A model generated the notes under the pieces. The model was given only the letters and a program-made list of their open reading frames with translations, made no database searches and had not been told where the DNA came from. Position numbers and translations under genes: made by a program. A stretch of 64,000 bases of DNA, taken from the NCBI RefSeq assembly GCF_014204515.1, contig NZ_JACHLI010000001.1, forward strand, positions 248,001 to 312,000, given 5' to 3'. The DNA is from Pseudomonas nitroreducens. Its GTDB lineage: Bacteria; Pseudomonadota; Gammaproteobacteria; Pseudomonadales; Pseudomonadaceae. This document shows positions 39,192-47,443 of this stretch, in pieces. The first letter of the stretch is position 1, and each line of letters opens with the position of its first letter.

Positions 39192-39701
39192 TCAGGCCTT
39201 GCTGGATTGCTTGCTCTTCACCAGGGCGAGAACAGCCAGGCCCAGCTCAGTGAAGCTGACGTCGTAGTGAACGACCTTCTTCGGCGGCTCTTCCTGGAGG
39301 AAACCCTTCTTGAAGCACGCATTGGCTGCGGCGTATTCCTCAGCGGTACAGCTCGACGAGTCGCCGATGGTGAGGTCGCTGTCGAAGGCTTCCAGAAACT
39401 GCCGATGGGTGGGCGCCAGTTTCGGCTCCAGTTTAGCCGCAGTAAAGGCGATAACCTTGGCGTCCGCGTCCTTCTTGGTGATTTCCGACTTAGCCCAGGT
39501 GGCGAAGCTGGCCAGGGTCATCGACTTGTCGATGCCGATCTCATTGCCTTTGACGGCGTGCACGACGCGGTAGTGCACGCACGCCACGCTCGCACCCTGG
39601 ACGCCAGAGTGATTCGTGCCTACGCCAACGGTGAGGGCTTCACGGATGCCCAGGCTGCCGTCGCTGTAGAAACTGCCGGCCTTGATCAGGGATTCTTTCA
39701 T
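39192..39701 (-). CDS. Hypothetical protein, 169 aa
   Basis: Starts MKESLIKAGSFYSDGSLG after GAAGGAG. N-terminal beta strands (ALTVGVGTNHSGVQGASVACVHYRVVHAV split across two strands) precede a helical middle. Driven by the class A promoter at 39732. Unknown function. Confidence 0.75.
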   Translation of the reverse strand: MKESLIKAGSFYSDGSLGIREALTVGVGTNHSGVQGASVACVHYRVVHAVKGNEIGIDKSMTLASFATWAKSEITKKDADAKVIAFTAAKLEPKLAPTHRQFLEAFDSDLTIGDSSSCTAEEYAAANACFKKGFLQEEPPKKVVHYDVSFTELGLAVLALVKSKQSSKA

Positions 39702-39731
39702 GCTGATGCGCTCCTTCACTTGATGAATCGC

Positions 39732-39773
39732 ATTATGCCATATAGTGCTTCCATGTAGAAGAACTATTAAGCA
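39732..39773 (-). promoter_or_regulatory. Class A operator/promoter
   Basis: Arms TGCCATATAGTGC (from 39736) and GAACTATTAAGCA (to 39773). Leftwards: TTCTAC, 17 bp, CATAAT. Confidence 0.7.
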
Positions 39774-39782
39774 CTTTCTGCA

Positions 39783-40073
39783 TCAGAAATCGAAGAAATC
39801 TCGGACGGAATCCTCGACCCGGATGTAGTACGGGCCAGGCCAGCTCTTGATCCACTCCGGGGCGCGCTCTGCCATCTGGAGGTTGTCGCTTTCGGTGCTG
39901 TTGTCCTTCAGCGCTCGGGCCTTATGGAGCCCAAGGGCCAGCACTTCGCTGGTAACGTCAAAGGTGGTCTCGCCTTCAGCATCTACGTCAATGGCGCAGT
40001 CGTTCTGCCACGCCTGCGGGTAGAAAGTCGCCAGAATGGTGCGAGGGGAGGGTTGTTTCGCTTCGACTGCCAT
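39783..40073 (-). CDS. Hypothetical protein, 96 aa
   Basis: Unknown acidic protein. CAIDVDAEGETTFDVTSEVL and C-terminal PGPYYIRVEDSVRDFFDF. TAGGAGCAG precedes the ATG. Last gene of the leftward operon 41585-39783. Confidence 0.75.
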   Translation of the reverse strand: MAVEAKQPSPRTILATFYPQAWQNDCAIDVDAEGETTFDVTSEVLALGLHKARALKDNSTESDNLQMAERAPEWIKSWPGPYYIRVEDSVRDFFDF

Positions 40074-40081
40074 GTCTGCTC

Positions 40082-40360
40082 CTAGCGTTTGTTGGATACC
40101 AGCCGCCAGTCGCGGCCGGCTTTGAAGTCAACCAGATCGTCCTGGTAAGCATCGGAGGCGGCCAGGTGATTGCCTAGCTGCCGGACGCACTGTTGCAGGC
40201 GCTCTTCAGATAGCCCAGGCAACTTCACCCGTGCCAAGGCGAGAAACTCGTCCTTCCTTTGCCCTTCGCGCATACCGCGAGCGATGTTGAGCAGGTGCCC
40301 GACAATGGACAGATCATCCAGGGCAGCGATCTGCTCGGCGTAGGACTTCAGTTCGCTCAC
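40082..40360 (-). CDS. Hypothetical helical protein, 92 aa
   Basis: GTG start overlapping the upstream stop (GTGA). Helical (SIVGHLLNIARGMREGQRKDEF). Unknown. Confidence 0.7.
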   Translation of the reverse strand: MSELKSYAEQIAALDDLSIVGHLLNIARGMREGQRKDEFLALARVKLPGLSEERLQQCVRQLGNHLAASDAYQDDLVDFKAGRDWRLVSNKR

Positions 40361-40575
40361 TGGTTGCGCTCCAGCATGCGGGCATACGCTTCGAGCAGCC
40401 GGTTTACACGAGCCTGCCCCAGGTGGGCATAATCCTCACGGACAGCCTTCACCAGTTGCGCCGCGTCGAAGCCGTTATCGCGCTGCATCCGATGAATGTC
40501 CATCACCAGGTCGGCGTCTTCGGTCTTCTGCTCGGAGGCTTTAAGCTGCTGTGCTGCTGCGCTGGTCATCTTCAT
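40357..40575 (-). CDS. Hypothetical helical protein, 72 aa
   Basis: ATG at 40575 with AAGGACGAG before it; it overlaps the end of the upstream gene. LVMDIHRMQRDNGFDAAQLV suggests a small helical DNA- or protein-binding unit. Unknown. Confidence 0.65.
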   Translation of the reverse strand: MKMTSAAAQQLKASEQKTEDADLVMDIHRMQRDNGFDAAQLVKAVREDYAHLGQARVNRLLEAYARMLERNQ

Positions 40576-41020
40576 CTCGTCCTTGGTCGGCGGTGAATAA
40601 GTCGATAGTAACCTGTAGCCGGTCACGCCGCCTCTGGAAGTAGTCGACCGCCTTGATGGGCTTTAGCCTTGGGTGGCCACCAACTGCGTCGATCTCGCGC
40701 TGGTAGGAGATGATCTTGGCTTGCTTCTTCTCGGCAATGCTCCACTGGTCTCCTGCCATGCGCTCGGTAAATGAGTGCATGTGTGCGTGCATGAGTTGGT
40801 GGCCAGGGGTAAGCGGGGTAGCCCAGGCCGGACGGCCAGATGAATCGACTACAAACCAGCGGTTCTTCCAGGTGCTGCTGACCAGCATCCGGTCAAGGCG
40901 ACGCTTTTGCCCAGCCAGTAGCGCAAGCATACGGGGTAACTTGGCCCGGCCTTTCGGGTCGATGGTCTGGCCAGCGATTTCGGCGATGAAGCCTTTCAGG
41001 AGTTGTTCGGGGGTGCTCAT
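40541..41020 (-). CDS. Hypothetical basic protein, 159 aa
   Basis: Basic (KGRAKLPRMLALLAGQKRRLDRM). HQLMHAHMHSF is a His-rich patch. The ATG overlaps the upstream stop (ATGA). Unknown; basic character suggests nucleic-acid binding. Confidence 0.75.
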   Translation of the reverse strand: MSTPEQLLKGFIAEIAGQTIDPKGRAKLPRMLALLAGQKRRLDRMLVSSTWKNRWFVVDSSGRPAWATPLTPGHQLMHAHMHSFTERMAGDQWSIAEKKQAKIISYQREIDAVGGHPRLKPIKAVDYFQRRRDRLQVTIDLFTADQGRDEDDQRSSTAA

Positions 41021-41289
41021 CGTCTCATTGGTTCCGACAGCGCGTTCAGCTTATCCCTAAGCGACTGGTTATCTTGTTCAAGTTGCTGAATCCTCGACTC
41101 ACCGGCAGCAACCTGCTGCTGGAGTTGGCGAAGAAGGGTGTCTAAGTCGAGGGCCGGCGATGCATCCATCATCCGGTTCCAGATGTAGTGCGCGGCGTCG
41201 CCACCCTGTGGGCAAGCATGGCCCCCGGCGATCCGCATATTGACGTCAGGAACGATGGGAACGACCTTGTAGCGGGGATAGTGGATCAT
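41017..41289 (-). CDS. Hypothetical protein with coiled coil, 90 aa
   Basis: ATG at 41289 overlaps the upstream stop (ATGA). C-terminal leucine-zipper-like helix (LLRQLQQQVAAGESRIQQLE). Unknown. Confidence 0.7.
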   Translation of the reverse strand: MIHYPRYKVVPIVPDVNMRIAGGHACPQGGDAAHYIWNRMMDASPALDLDTLLRQLQQQVAAGESRIQQLEQDNQSLRDKLNALSEPMRR

Positions 41290-41585
41290 CGCGGCTGCTG
41301 GCACTGCTTGAGCGCGGATTCGGCCTTTGCGATGGCCTCACGGCAAGCGAAGAGATTCACGGAGGCTTCCGGGACGTGGCTACGGCCGACGCTCACCTCT
41401 GCGGTGGTCTCTGTGAAGCGACGGACGTTCTCGCGCCACTTGGCCTGGCTAACAGCCTGCCCTTCATTCGCCTCTTTGTTCACGATGAAGTCTAGGGCGG
41501 CGACAAGCTGCTGCTTCAGTTCGCTGATGAGCTGAAGGGCGTGGGCCGGGATCGGCTCTAACGCGGCGAGGGTGTTGTTCTGCAT
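41286..41585 (-). CDS. Hypothetical helical protein, 99 aa
   Basis: ATG at 41585 (MQNNTLAALEP) after CAGGAG. All-helical (ALQLISELKQQLVAALDFIV). First gene behind the class B dyad at 41604 and head of a five-gene overlapping operon. Confidence 0.75.
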   Translation of the reverse strand: MQNNTLAALEPIPAHALQLISELKQQLVAALDFIVNKEANEGQAVSQAKWRENVRRFTETTAEVSVGRSHVPEASVNLFACREAIAKAESALKQCQQPR

Positions 41586-41603
41586 GGCTGCGCTCCTGCG
41601 CAT

Positions 41604-41635
41604 AAATACTACGGAAAAGTGTAGTATTTAAGGGC
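41604..41635 (-). promoter_or_regulatory. Class B operator/promoter
   Basis: AAATACTAC and GTAGTATTT arms (41604-41629). Leftwards, CCTTAA, 16 bp and TAGTAT; the -35 is weak, which would fit an activator-dependent promoter. Confidence 0.55.
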
Positions 41636-41718
41636 TGACCCGTCAAGCTCATTTAGCCATCAATTGGCCAAGGTGGGGTTAAGTGGGGTCGAGTGGTAAT
41701 TTCCTGGTAAAAGAGCCA

Positions 41719-42726
41719 CTATGCGGCGGTCGCGAGGAGCCATTCGGCCTCTTGAACGGCACGCCAGCTGTTGGTGTTGACCCCGAACCCGTAGTTATTC
41801 AGCCAGGTGCGCAAAGCCTCCAGGGCATTTTCTGCCGCCGCGACAGACGGTGCCTCCTTCAGGGCAATCAACAGATCGTCTGGAATCGGCTGTTCGAAGA
41901 TGCTCGACTCGCAAAGCACGGAAAGGGCGCTTTCCAGGATGGTGCAGGCCTGGCTTACCTTTCCAATGTGGGGGATCGGTTTGAGCTGTTCCTCACAAAT
42001 GTCGATGGCGCCGCTGTACTGCTCGGCCAAGGCTTTGTGATGGGCTGCCAGCTGATCGTTGAGCCAGTAGCGATAGCGGCTCTCCATGCCGGGGTAAGCA
42101 CTGCGGGGGAAGTGGTAGGCACCACCAGACAGGAACACAAGGCGACTCACGGTGAGTCCGGCGCGGCCGGAGATGGCGAACAGGGCATTGATCGACCCGA
42201 TGTCGTCCTGTGTCATGAGGAAGTCGCCCTTACCGGAACGGCCTAGTCTCAGGAATAGCTGGGTGATTTCAATCAGCGCCAGGGCTGCGGCATGGTCGGC
42301 GATGTCTTCGCAGTCCCGCTGTGGTGCTGCCAGAGAGGCGTACAAGTCGACCAGGGCCTGGTGATCATTGCGCAGCAGATCGTTCGCCCAGGGCGCGTAC
42401 ATCGACTTGGAGGGGCGCATGTAGCTTGGGATGCCCTTGAGCGTATAGGGGTCATCCTGCAACTCCAACATCTCGAACGGTGCGTCACCCTTCAGCGCCG
42501 CCAGCACGTTAAGGGTGGCTATGCAGTCCTGCGGGAAGTAGAAGGATCCATCGCTGGCCCGGAGTACCTGGTTGCAGAACGCAGAAACAGCCGTGAGCAC
42601 CAAGTGAGCCCGGCGTTTCATGCCGAGCAGGCGGGTGTCGTGAAGCTCCATCGTGAGGGTCTTCAGGCTTTTGCCTGGGGTCAGCAACTGGACGAGCTTT
42701 TCAGTCGAGAGCAGGGTGCGGTTCAT
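41719..42726 (-). CDS. Hypothetical protein with internal repeat, 335 aa
   Basis: Unknown. Two halves share a pattern: SYMRPSKSMYAPWANDLL...H-x-A-L-x-x-x-Y and SAYPGMESRYRYWLNDQL...H-x-A-L-x-x-x-Y, so the protein probably arose by internal duplication. Mostly helical, cytoplasmic. Weak ribosome site before the ATG. Confidence 0.8.
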   Translation of the reverse strand: MNRTLLSTEKLVQLLTPGKSLKTLTMELHDTRLLGMKRRAHLVLTAVSAFCNQVLRASDGSFYFPQDCIATLNVLAALKGDAPFEMLELQDDPYTLKGIPSYMRPSKSMYAPWANDLLRNDHQALVDLYASLAAPQRDCEDIADHAAALALIEITQLFLRLGRSGKGDFLMTQDDIGSINALFAISGRAGLTVSRLVFLSGGAYHFPRSAYPGMESRYRYWLNDQLAAHHKALAEQYSGAIDICEEQLKPIPHIGKVSQACTILESALSVLCESSIFEQPIPDDLLIALKEAPSVAAAENALEALRTWLNNYGFGVNTNSWRAVQEAEWLLATAA

Positions 42727-42799
42727 AAAATTTCTCGGCGGGGCGCGGGGCGCCCCTTTCAGCAGGAAGGCTACGCTTTTGAAGGCAAATTGCCGGGAT

Positions 42800-43516
42800 T
42801 TACCAGTCGAAGAGGGGGAGTTCTTCGTAGGTGTTGCCGTCCCGGTCGAGCTTCAGCCAGCAGCAGTCGTTCTGGCGGGCGAGTTCCAGAAGCCGGAGAA
42901 CGTTCGGGAATGTAGTCGGGCAGACGCCGCTGCTCACATCATCAGAGTCGCCAAGGTTGCCGGCGTAAACCAGACTGCCGTAGGCACGGTCTCCTGCTAC
43001 GGTGCCGACAGGATGAACGATGAGCTTGTGGCCTTCGGGGTTTTCCATGTCACTGTTGTTACGTACCGGGATCATGGCGACTGCGGTCATTTCTGCCTCG
43101 GTGACATGGCAGGTCGAGAGCACCAGGCACTTCTGGATTTCGTACTTGCCTTCCGGGGTCAGCTTGAACTTGGGGGCTTCCCACTGGGGGAACGCAGCAA
43201 CAGGAGCCAGCAAGCCGTCTTCATCGTCCTCGTCGCTGTTCCATTCGAGGATCAGATAGCGGCACTCATCTGCGCAGGCCATGCGGAGAAGGTTGTGGAT
43301 GTTCGGGAAGTCCTTCGGCGGTGCTGCGTCTTGGATCAGCTCGGGATCAGGCACCAGGACGCGCACGCCAAGGAATTCGCCGCCGTAGGCGAGAACGTCC
43401 ACCACGGTTTCCATGGGAGCGTTATGGGCATCCATCGATGCTTTCAGCAGATAGTCGAACTCGATCTCAGAGATGCTGGAGCACAGGTCTGCGGAGAGGG
43501 AACGGTGGGCGGGCAT
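42800..43516 (-). CDS. DUF5983-like hypothetical protein, 238 aa
   Basis: ATG at 43516 after CAAGGAGGT. The segments FPNIHNLLRMACADECRYLI and FPNVLRLLELARQNDCCWLK repeat one motif, each followed by an acidic patch; the C-terminal copy ends in an 'EELPLFDW' typical of DUF5983-type plasmid proteins. That family assignment is by eye. Driven by the class B promoter. Confidence 0.65.
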   Translation of the reverse strand: MPAHRSLSADLCSSISEIEFDYLLKASMDAHNAPMETVVDVLAYGGEFLGVRVLVPDPELIQDAAPPKDFPNIHNLLRMACADECRYLILEWNSDEDDEDGLLAPVAAFPQWEAPKFKLTPEGKYEIQKCLVLSTCHVTEAEMTAVAMIPVRNNSDMENPEGHKLIVHPVGTVAGDRAYGSLVYAGNLGDSDDVSSGVCPTTFPNVLRLLELARQNDCCWLKLDRDGNTYEELPLFDW

Positions 43517-43553
43517 GGGAACCTCCTTGGTCGGTATGCTGGGCCGTGAAAGT

Positions 43554-43583
43554 GATACTACGCTTTTCTGTAGTATCGTCAAG
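43554..43583 (-). promoter_or_regulatory. Class B operator/promoter
   Basis: Perfect arms GATACTAC and GTAGTATC (43554-43577). Leftwards, TTGACG, 16 bp and TAGTAT: the best -35 of the class. Confidence 0.65.
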
Positions 43584-43654
43584 CAATTCCTGCATAAAAG
43601 AGACATCAAGGCCCGTAAACAAGTCCGGCCCCAAATGGGGCCGGAAGGTGGCGA

Positions 43655-43876
43655 TCAGTGCAGCGAGGTTCGCTCCTCGGCGAGCCGGTCGTAGAAACCG
43701 TTTGCCTTCTCGTCGCCCCATTGGTCGGGAGCGTCGGCATAGAGGTTCACCTCTTCACCAGCCTTGACGATGAACCAGTCGCCATATTCCCAGCCGGCGA
43801 GGTACATGGACGAGCAGGGCAGGGGCGCCGGGCGCGTCAGCGTATGGGTCGGGATGGTCGATGCTTGTCTGGCCAT
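43655..43876 (-). CDS. Hypothetical protein, 73 aa
   Basis: Unknown. SSMYLAGWEYGDWFIVKAGEE is aromatic-rich and beta-like. CAAGGAGATC precedes the ATG. Confidence 0.7.
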   Translation of the reverse strand: MARQASTIPTHTLTRPAPLPCSSMYLAGWEYGDWFIVKAGEEVNLYADAPDQWGDEKANGFYDRLAEERTSLH

Positions 43877-43925
43877 GGCGATCTCCTTGATCGATGCGGG
43901 CCTATTGGGGCAGCAGGGCCTGGGG

Positions 43926-44297
43926 TTACCAGGTCAACTGGCTGGGGAAGTCGACTGCTTTCACCGAGCCGGGGTGCAGCTCCAGGTATCGGCAGTGTGC
44001 AAGGTAGGCGTCGCGCGCCTGGAGGTTGTCATGCGAGGCGATGACGTAGTGGCGTCCGCCAACGCATTCAACCATATCGTACTCGCCGACCTGGTAGCCG
44101 CGCAGAACGGAGTTCACACAACCGTAATCGCCATCAACCAGGTCTTGAACGTCGAAGGTGAAGCCGCAGGCGACAATCGCGCAATGGGCTCCGTCCAGAA
44201 TTCCGTGGTATTCGTGCTCGGCCTCTTCCATGGCCTTACGGGCGGCTTTGACTCGCTCGCGCTGAGGTACGGTGTCTTCGCTGAGGATCGGGCTCAT
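43926..44297 (-). CDS. Hypothetical protein, 123 aa
   Basis: Unknown. A helical N-terminus (RERVKAARKAMEEAEHEYHG) precedes a beta-rich half with several Cys (AHCAIVACGFTFDV). GAGAGAG precedes the ATG. Its promoter is probably the class A element at 44593. Confidence 0.75.
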   Translation of the reverse strand: MSPILSEDTVPQRERVKAARKAMEEAEHEYHGILDGAHCAIVACGFTFDVQDLVDGDYGCVNSVLRGYQVGEYDMVECVGGRHYVIASHDNLQARDAYLAHCRYLELHPGSVKAVDFPSQLTW

Positions 44298-44592
44298 ATG
44301 CTCTCTCGCTCGATGGGTTTCCCGGAGATCCCGGTTACCTCAAGTCGCGGCGGGTACTACTCTAGCCAACTCCTGTCAGCTCGAACCCCGTCCGCTACCG
44401 CCATGCCTGATTAGTCGGCATGGTCTTGGCCATCCATGGGAAAAAATCCAGCTCGAAGCGTCGGTACGTGCACCGGGAAGCTTCACGCCTGTGATCATGC
44501 TCGCACGTAGCATTGGTGATCAGAGCGCCGGCTAGACTGGGAGGACTGAGCCTCTTTCGCCTTGTTGCCGGTCTCCTTGTTGGCGTGGGAGT
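44298..44592. other. Transcribed stretch without a convincing gene
   Basis: About 295 nt between the class A promoter at 44593 and the start at 44297. AAGGAG occurs near 44571 (minus strand) but no start codon follows in frame. A frame ending FPWMAKTMPTNQAWR lacks a start. It could be a long leader or a decayed gene. Confidence 0.4.
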
Positions 44593-44634
44593 ATTATGCT
44601 TAATAGTTCGTTTGCATGCAAGCACTATTAAGCA
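44593..44634 (-). promoter_or_regulatory. Class A operator/promoter
   Basis: Arms TGCTTAATAGTTC (from 44597) and GCACTATTAAGCA (to 44634). Leftwards: TTGCAT, 17 bp, CATAAT, one of the closest matches to consensus. Confidence 0.7.
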
Positions 44635-44655
44635 CAATTTATTCAAAAAAGTGCA

Positions 44656-45099
44656 TCACGGCTCGGCGATGCTCCAGCCATGGGCCGCAGCATGTTTGAA
44701 GCGCGCAACCAGGCCGGAGGTGTTGTAAACCTCGGTGGGTTTATCCCAGGTGTACTCCAGCCCGTTGAAGAAATGGTGCGGGTGCTCGATGCCTTCAGCG
44801 AAGTTGCTGTCGCCGGGCGCGCGGCCAAGCGCCTCGATCCCGACTTGGCCAGGGACAAAGAACTCCCCATCATGCATGGAGCCCAGTAGGGCCAGCAGTT
44901 CGTCCTGGCTGATCATGCCGGCAACGGTGATCGACGAGTCAGTGGTGAACCCGGCGCCGTCAGCATAGCGGTAGGAGAGGGTGGTGTTGATCCCATCCGC
45001 CCCATCCTCCTGAGCTTCACGAGTGAAGTCGACCAGCTCCTTTTCCTTGAAAAAGAAGCCGGGCGCGGTGGTCTTCAGGAACTGAGGGGTCAGATTCAT
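44656..45099 (-). CDS. Hypothetical protein, 147 aa
   Basis: ATG at 45099 overlaps the upstream stop (ATGA). C-terminal TSGLVARFKHAAAHGWSI is shared with the protein at 51947 (DMVARFKQAAVAGW). Acidic middle. Unknown function. Confidence 0.75.
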   Translation of the reverse strand: MNLTPQFLKTTAPGFFFKEKELVDFTREAQEDGADGINTTLSYRYADGAGFTTDSSITVAGMISQDELLALLGSMHDGEFFVPGQVGIEALGRAPGDSNFAEGIEHPHHFFNGLEYTWDKPTEVYNTSGLVARFKHAAAHGWSIAEP

Positions 45100-45335
45100 G
45101 GTTGTTCGGGTCTCTTCGAAGTTTTGACCGGGCGCCACATGGCAACCCTTTCAGAGAGGAAAAGGATGGCGGCAACCATCCCCAAGACGATGCCCATCGA
45201 TTCGCAGTTGTTCGCCGGGAAGAATCGACTGCCCAGGTTCATGTCGAACAGCCCAAGGGCGAAAGACCCCCAAAGGATGCATTTCCAGAGAGGGTTGAGT
45301 TCGTAGACGCCTTCGAGTGAAACGCTTTCTTCCAC
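45096..45335 (-). CDS. Small membrane protein, 79 aa
   Basis: GTG start at 45335 with TGGAGG 6 nt upstream. Two hydrophobic spans (ILWGSFALGLFDMNL and SMGIVLGMVAAILFL) with a basic C-terminal tail. Unknown. Coupled to the next gene. Confidence 0.65.
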   Translation of the reverse strand: MEESVSLEGVYELNPLWKCILWGSFALGLFDMNLGSRFFPANNCESMGIVLGMVAAILFLSERVAMWRPVKTSKRPEQP

Positions 45336-45417
45336 GATTTGCCTCCAGGATGTGCGGCGCGGCAAGCGCGCCAATTCATCCAAAGCTACGCGAAATCCAG
45401 TGTCGGGCGCCACCAGT

Positions 45418-45837
45418 TCAGACGGCAACGGCCTTCCAGACTTCGCCTTCACCCCGATCCGTGCCGGCGACACGATCCAGCGCCTCCTGGGCGGTACTGG
45501 CCCAGTCGCGGCCGTACAGATGGCTGTCGAGGTACACGTCGAACAGCCGGCGATCTTCACCACTGAGGGTGCACGATTTCACCGCCTTTTCGGCGCCGGG
45601 CGCGTACAGCTCAATGAGCGTGCCAGGTTTGAGGTCAACACCCAGCTGTTCACGCATGGCGTCCAGGTAGATGCCGTAGGTGCCGTGATCCAGCTGCGGC
45701 TGGAAGAACTGCTCGCCGGACAGGTTCCTGTAGATGCCAGTGAGGTTCTGCTCACCCCATATGGCCGGCTGGCCGTTGATCTTGATCTGGTAGTGCGTGG
45801 CCAGCGGGATCGGGTGTTTGCCGTGTACTACTTGCAT
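45418..45837 (-). CDS. Hypothetical protein, 139 aa
   Basis: Unknown. HYQIKINGQPAIWGEQNLTG begins a beta-rich N-terminal part; C-terminal helix DWASTAQEALDRVAG. CAAGGAGGCG precedes the ATG. Confidence 0.75.
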   Translation of the reverse strand: MQVVHGKHPIPLATHYQIKINGQPAIWGEQNLTGIYRNLSGEQFFQPQLDHGTYGIYLDAMREQLGVDLKPGTLIELYAPGAEKAVKSCTLSGEDRRLFDVYLDSHLYGRDWASTAQEALDRVAGTDRGEGEVWKAVAV

Positions 45838-45868
45838 CGGAGGCGCCTCCTTGGCGGGTGATCAGGGG

Positions 45869-46717
45869 TTAGGCAGCAGCTTTGGCCTTGGCCGATTTCT
45901 TCGGGGCGTAGCGACCACGGCTGGTGCGGCGCATGTGAGTTTGGCAGATTTTGCGAACCTGCTCCTTCCACATAGGGTTCGAAGTCGGGCGGCGGTTCAC
46001 GATGTAGGCGTAGAGGTTCTGAAGGGCCACGCCGCCATCAACATCTGCCTCGGTCTGCGTAGCCTCGTAGGCTTCCTTCACCAGGCCCCACCACTTACCG
46101 GATACGCCCTCGATCATGCAGTCCTTCAGCTCGGCCGGCAGGTCGTTCACGAATGCGGTTTCGTGGTAGAGCGCAAAGCCGAAAAGCAGGCGCTGCTGAT
46201 CCTTGGTGAACGTGCCCCAGCACAGCGGTTTGATCAGGTTGGGATAGATGTTGCGAGGGATCATTTCCTGGGAAATGCTCCAGCGCTCGTTGTACCGGGC
46301 CACGGTGTGGCCAGTCTGGAAGAAGTAGGCCGGCAGGATCATGGCCACACGGCCGCCTTCGTCCATCCAGTCGTAGGCCTTGCCCAGGAAGGTTTCGAAC
46401 AAGTCCTGCACGAAGGGTGGGTTGCCAAGGAACAGGGTGGGCTTCTCCGGCAGTTCGATTTCCAGGATGTCGCCAGTGATGATCTGGCGACCGGTCAATT
46501 CGCGGGCGGACTCAGCGGTATCCGGGTCGATCTCTACTCCAGCCGCAGAAATATGCTCAGGCAGAACCTCCAGGAAGCGGCCAATGCCGCACATCGGGTC
46601 GACCACGTAATCCTTTTTGCCCAGCGTGGGTAGCAGGCGCTGAACCAGTGCATCAGCAACCCAGCGCGGGGTGAAGTACTGGTTGAGGTCACGGACTTTC
46701 TGCGGGATTTCGAACAT
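45869..46717 (-). CDS. N6-adenine-type DNA methyltransferase, 282 aa
   Basis: QYFTPRWVADAL (motif X-like), VVDPMCGIGRFLE (residues 38-50, SAM-binding motif I), GVEIDPD (acidic residue for the ribose), GDILEI and LFLGNPPF (motif IV, NPPF at 99-102) are in the order of gamma-class amino-methyltransferases, as in type I HsdM and solitary enzymes. C-terminal tail is basic (RGRYAPKKSAKAKAAA). No specificity subunit or endonuclease is adjacent, so it is probably a solitary methyltransferase protecting the replicon or regulating it. AGGAACC precedes the ATG at 46717. Confidence 0.8.
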   Translation of the reverse strand: MFEIPQKVRDLNQYFTPRWVADALVQRLLPTLGKKDYVVDPMCGIGRFLEVLPEHISAAGVEIDPDTAESARELTGRQIITGDILEIELPEKPTLFLGNPPFVQDLFETFLGKAYDWMDEGGRVAMILPAYFFQTGHTVARYNERWSISQEMIPRNIYPNLIKPLCWGTFTKDQQRLLFGFALYHETAFVNDLPAELKDCMIEGVSGKWWGLVKEAYEATQTEADVDGGVALQNLYAYIVNRRPTSNPMWKEQVRKICQTHMRRTSRGRYAPKKSAKAKAAA

Positions 46718-46817
46718 GTGGCGGTTCCTGTGTTCGGCCCTGGCCATGCCTCGGGCGTGGTGCTACTGGTGGTGAGAAGGTGGAGCATGTGGGGATTTGG
46801 GAATCCCCACAAGGTGC

Positions 46818-47348
46818 TTAGCGCTGGGCGTCAGCCGGCAGATCGCTCTCGTCGGTGTAGTGCTCGACAACGAACAGGTGCTCGTCGGGGTACAAGTCCC
46901 GCTCGAAGACTCGAACGAAGCCGGTGCCAGTCAGGACTTGGCAGAGGAAGCCGTCGTCAGCGGTGTCGGTCTTGAACACCTGGTTGGTCTCCGGGTGTAC
47001 GAAGAAGCCAGGGATGAGGCTGGACTCGACAAGCTGCTCGGAACCCGGCTCGGCCTGGATGGCTACGCCACACTCGGGGCACTCGTCGTCGCAGAGGCTG
47101 CTCCAGGTGTCAGTCCAGGTGTGATCGCACGCCTCGCAGTGATGGTCTTTCTCGAACTGGATGTGCGATTCGGCAGATTCGATGTCGTTGGAATCCAGGA
47201 TGGTGTAACCGGACTCGCGGAGCTTTTCTGCAATCATCACGGGCGTAGAGGAATCCCATTCCAGCTCGGAGTTGAGCAGAGAAACGATGTTACGCAGCAG
47301 GCGGTTGGCGGTATCGGTACTTAGAGCACGTTTAGCGGAAGTGGACAT
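46818..47348 (-). CDS. Zinc-finger-containing hypothetical protein, 176 aa
   Basis: HHCEACDHTWTDTWSSLCDDECPECG (written CEAC ... CPEC) forms a Cys4 zinc knuckle in the middle. N-terminal helix-rich part, C-terminal beta. GAGGAACT precedes the ATG. First gene behind the tandem class B dyads. Confidence 0.75.
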   Translation of the reverse strand: MSTSAKRALSTDTANRLLRNIVSLLNSELEWDSSTPVMIAEKLRESGYTILDSNDIESAESHIQFEKDHHCEACDHTWTDTWSSLCDDECPECGVAIQAEPGSEQLVESSLIPGFFVHPETNQVFKTDTADDGFLCQVLTGTGFVRVFERDLYPDEHLFVVEHYTDESDLPADAQR

Positions 47349-47378
47349 GGCAGTTCCTCTGCTTGGTTTGTAAGAGAG

Positions 47379-47434
47379 ATACTACCATTTCCTGTAGTAT
47401 TGTCCAGAAAATATTACGTCTTTTTGTAGTATTT
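47379..47434 (-). promoter_or_regulatory. Two class B dyads in tandem
   Basis: GATACTAC/GTAGTATT at 47379-47401 and AATATTAC/GTAGTATT at 47410-47434, 32 bp centre to centre. Leftwards, TGGACA, 16 bp and TAGTAT form the proximal promoter. Confidence 0.6.
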
Positions 47435-47443
47435 TGCGCCAGG

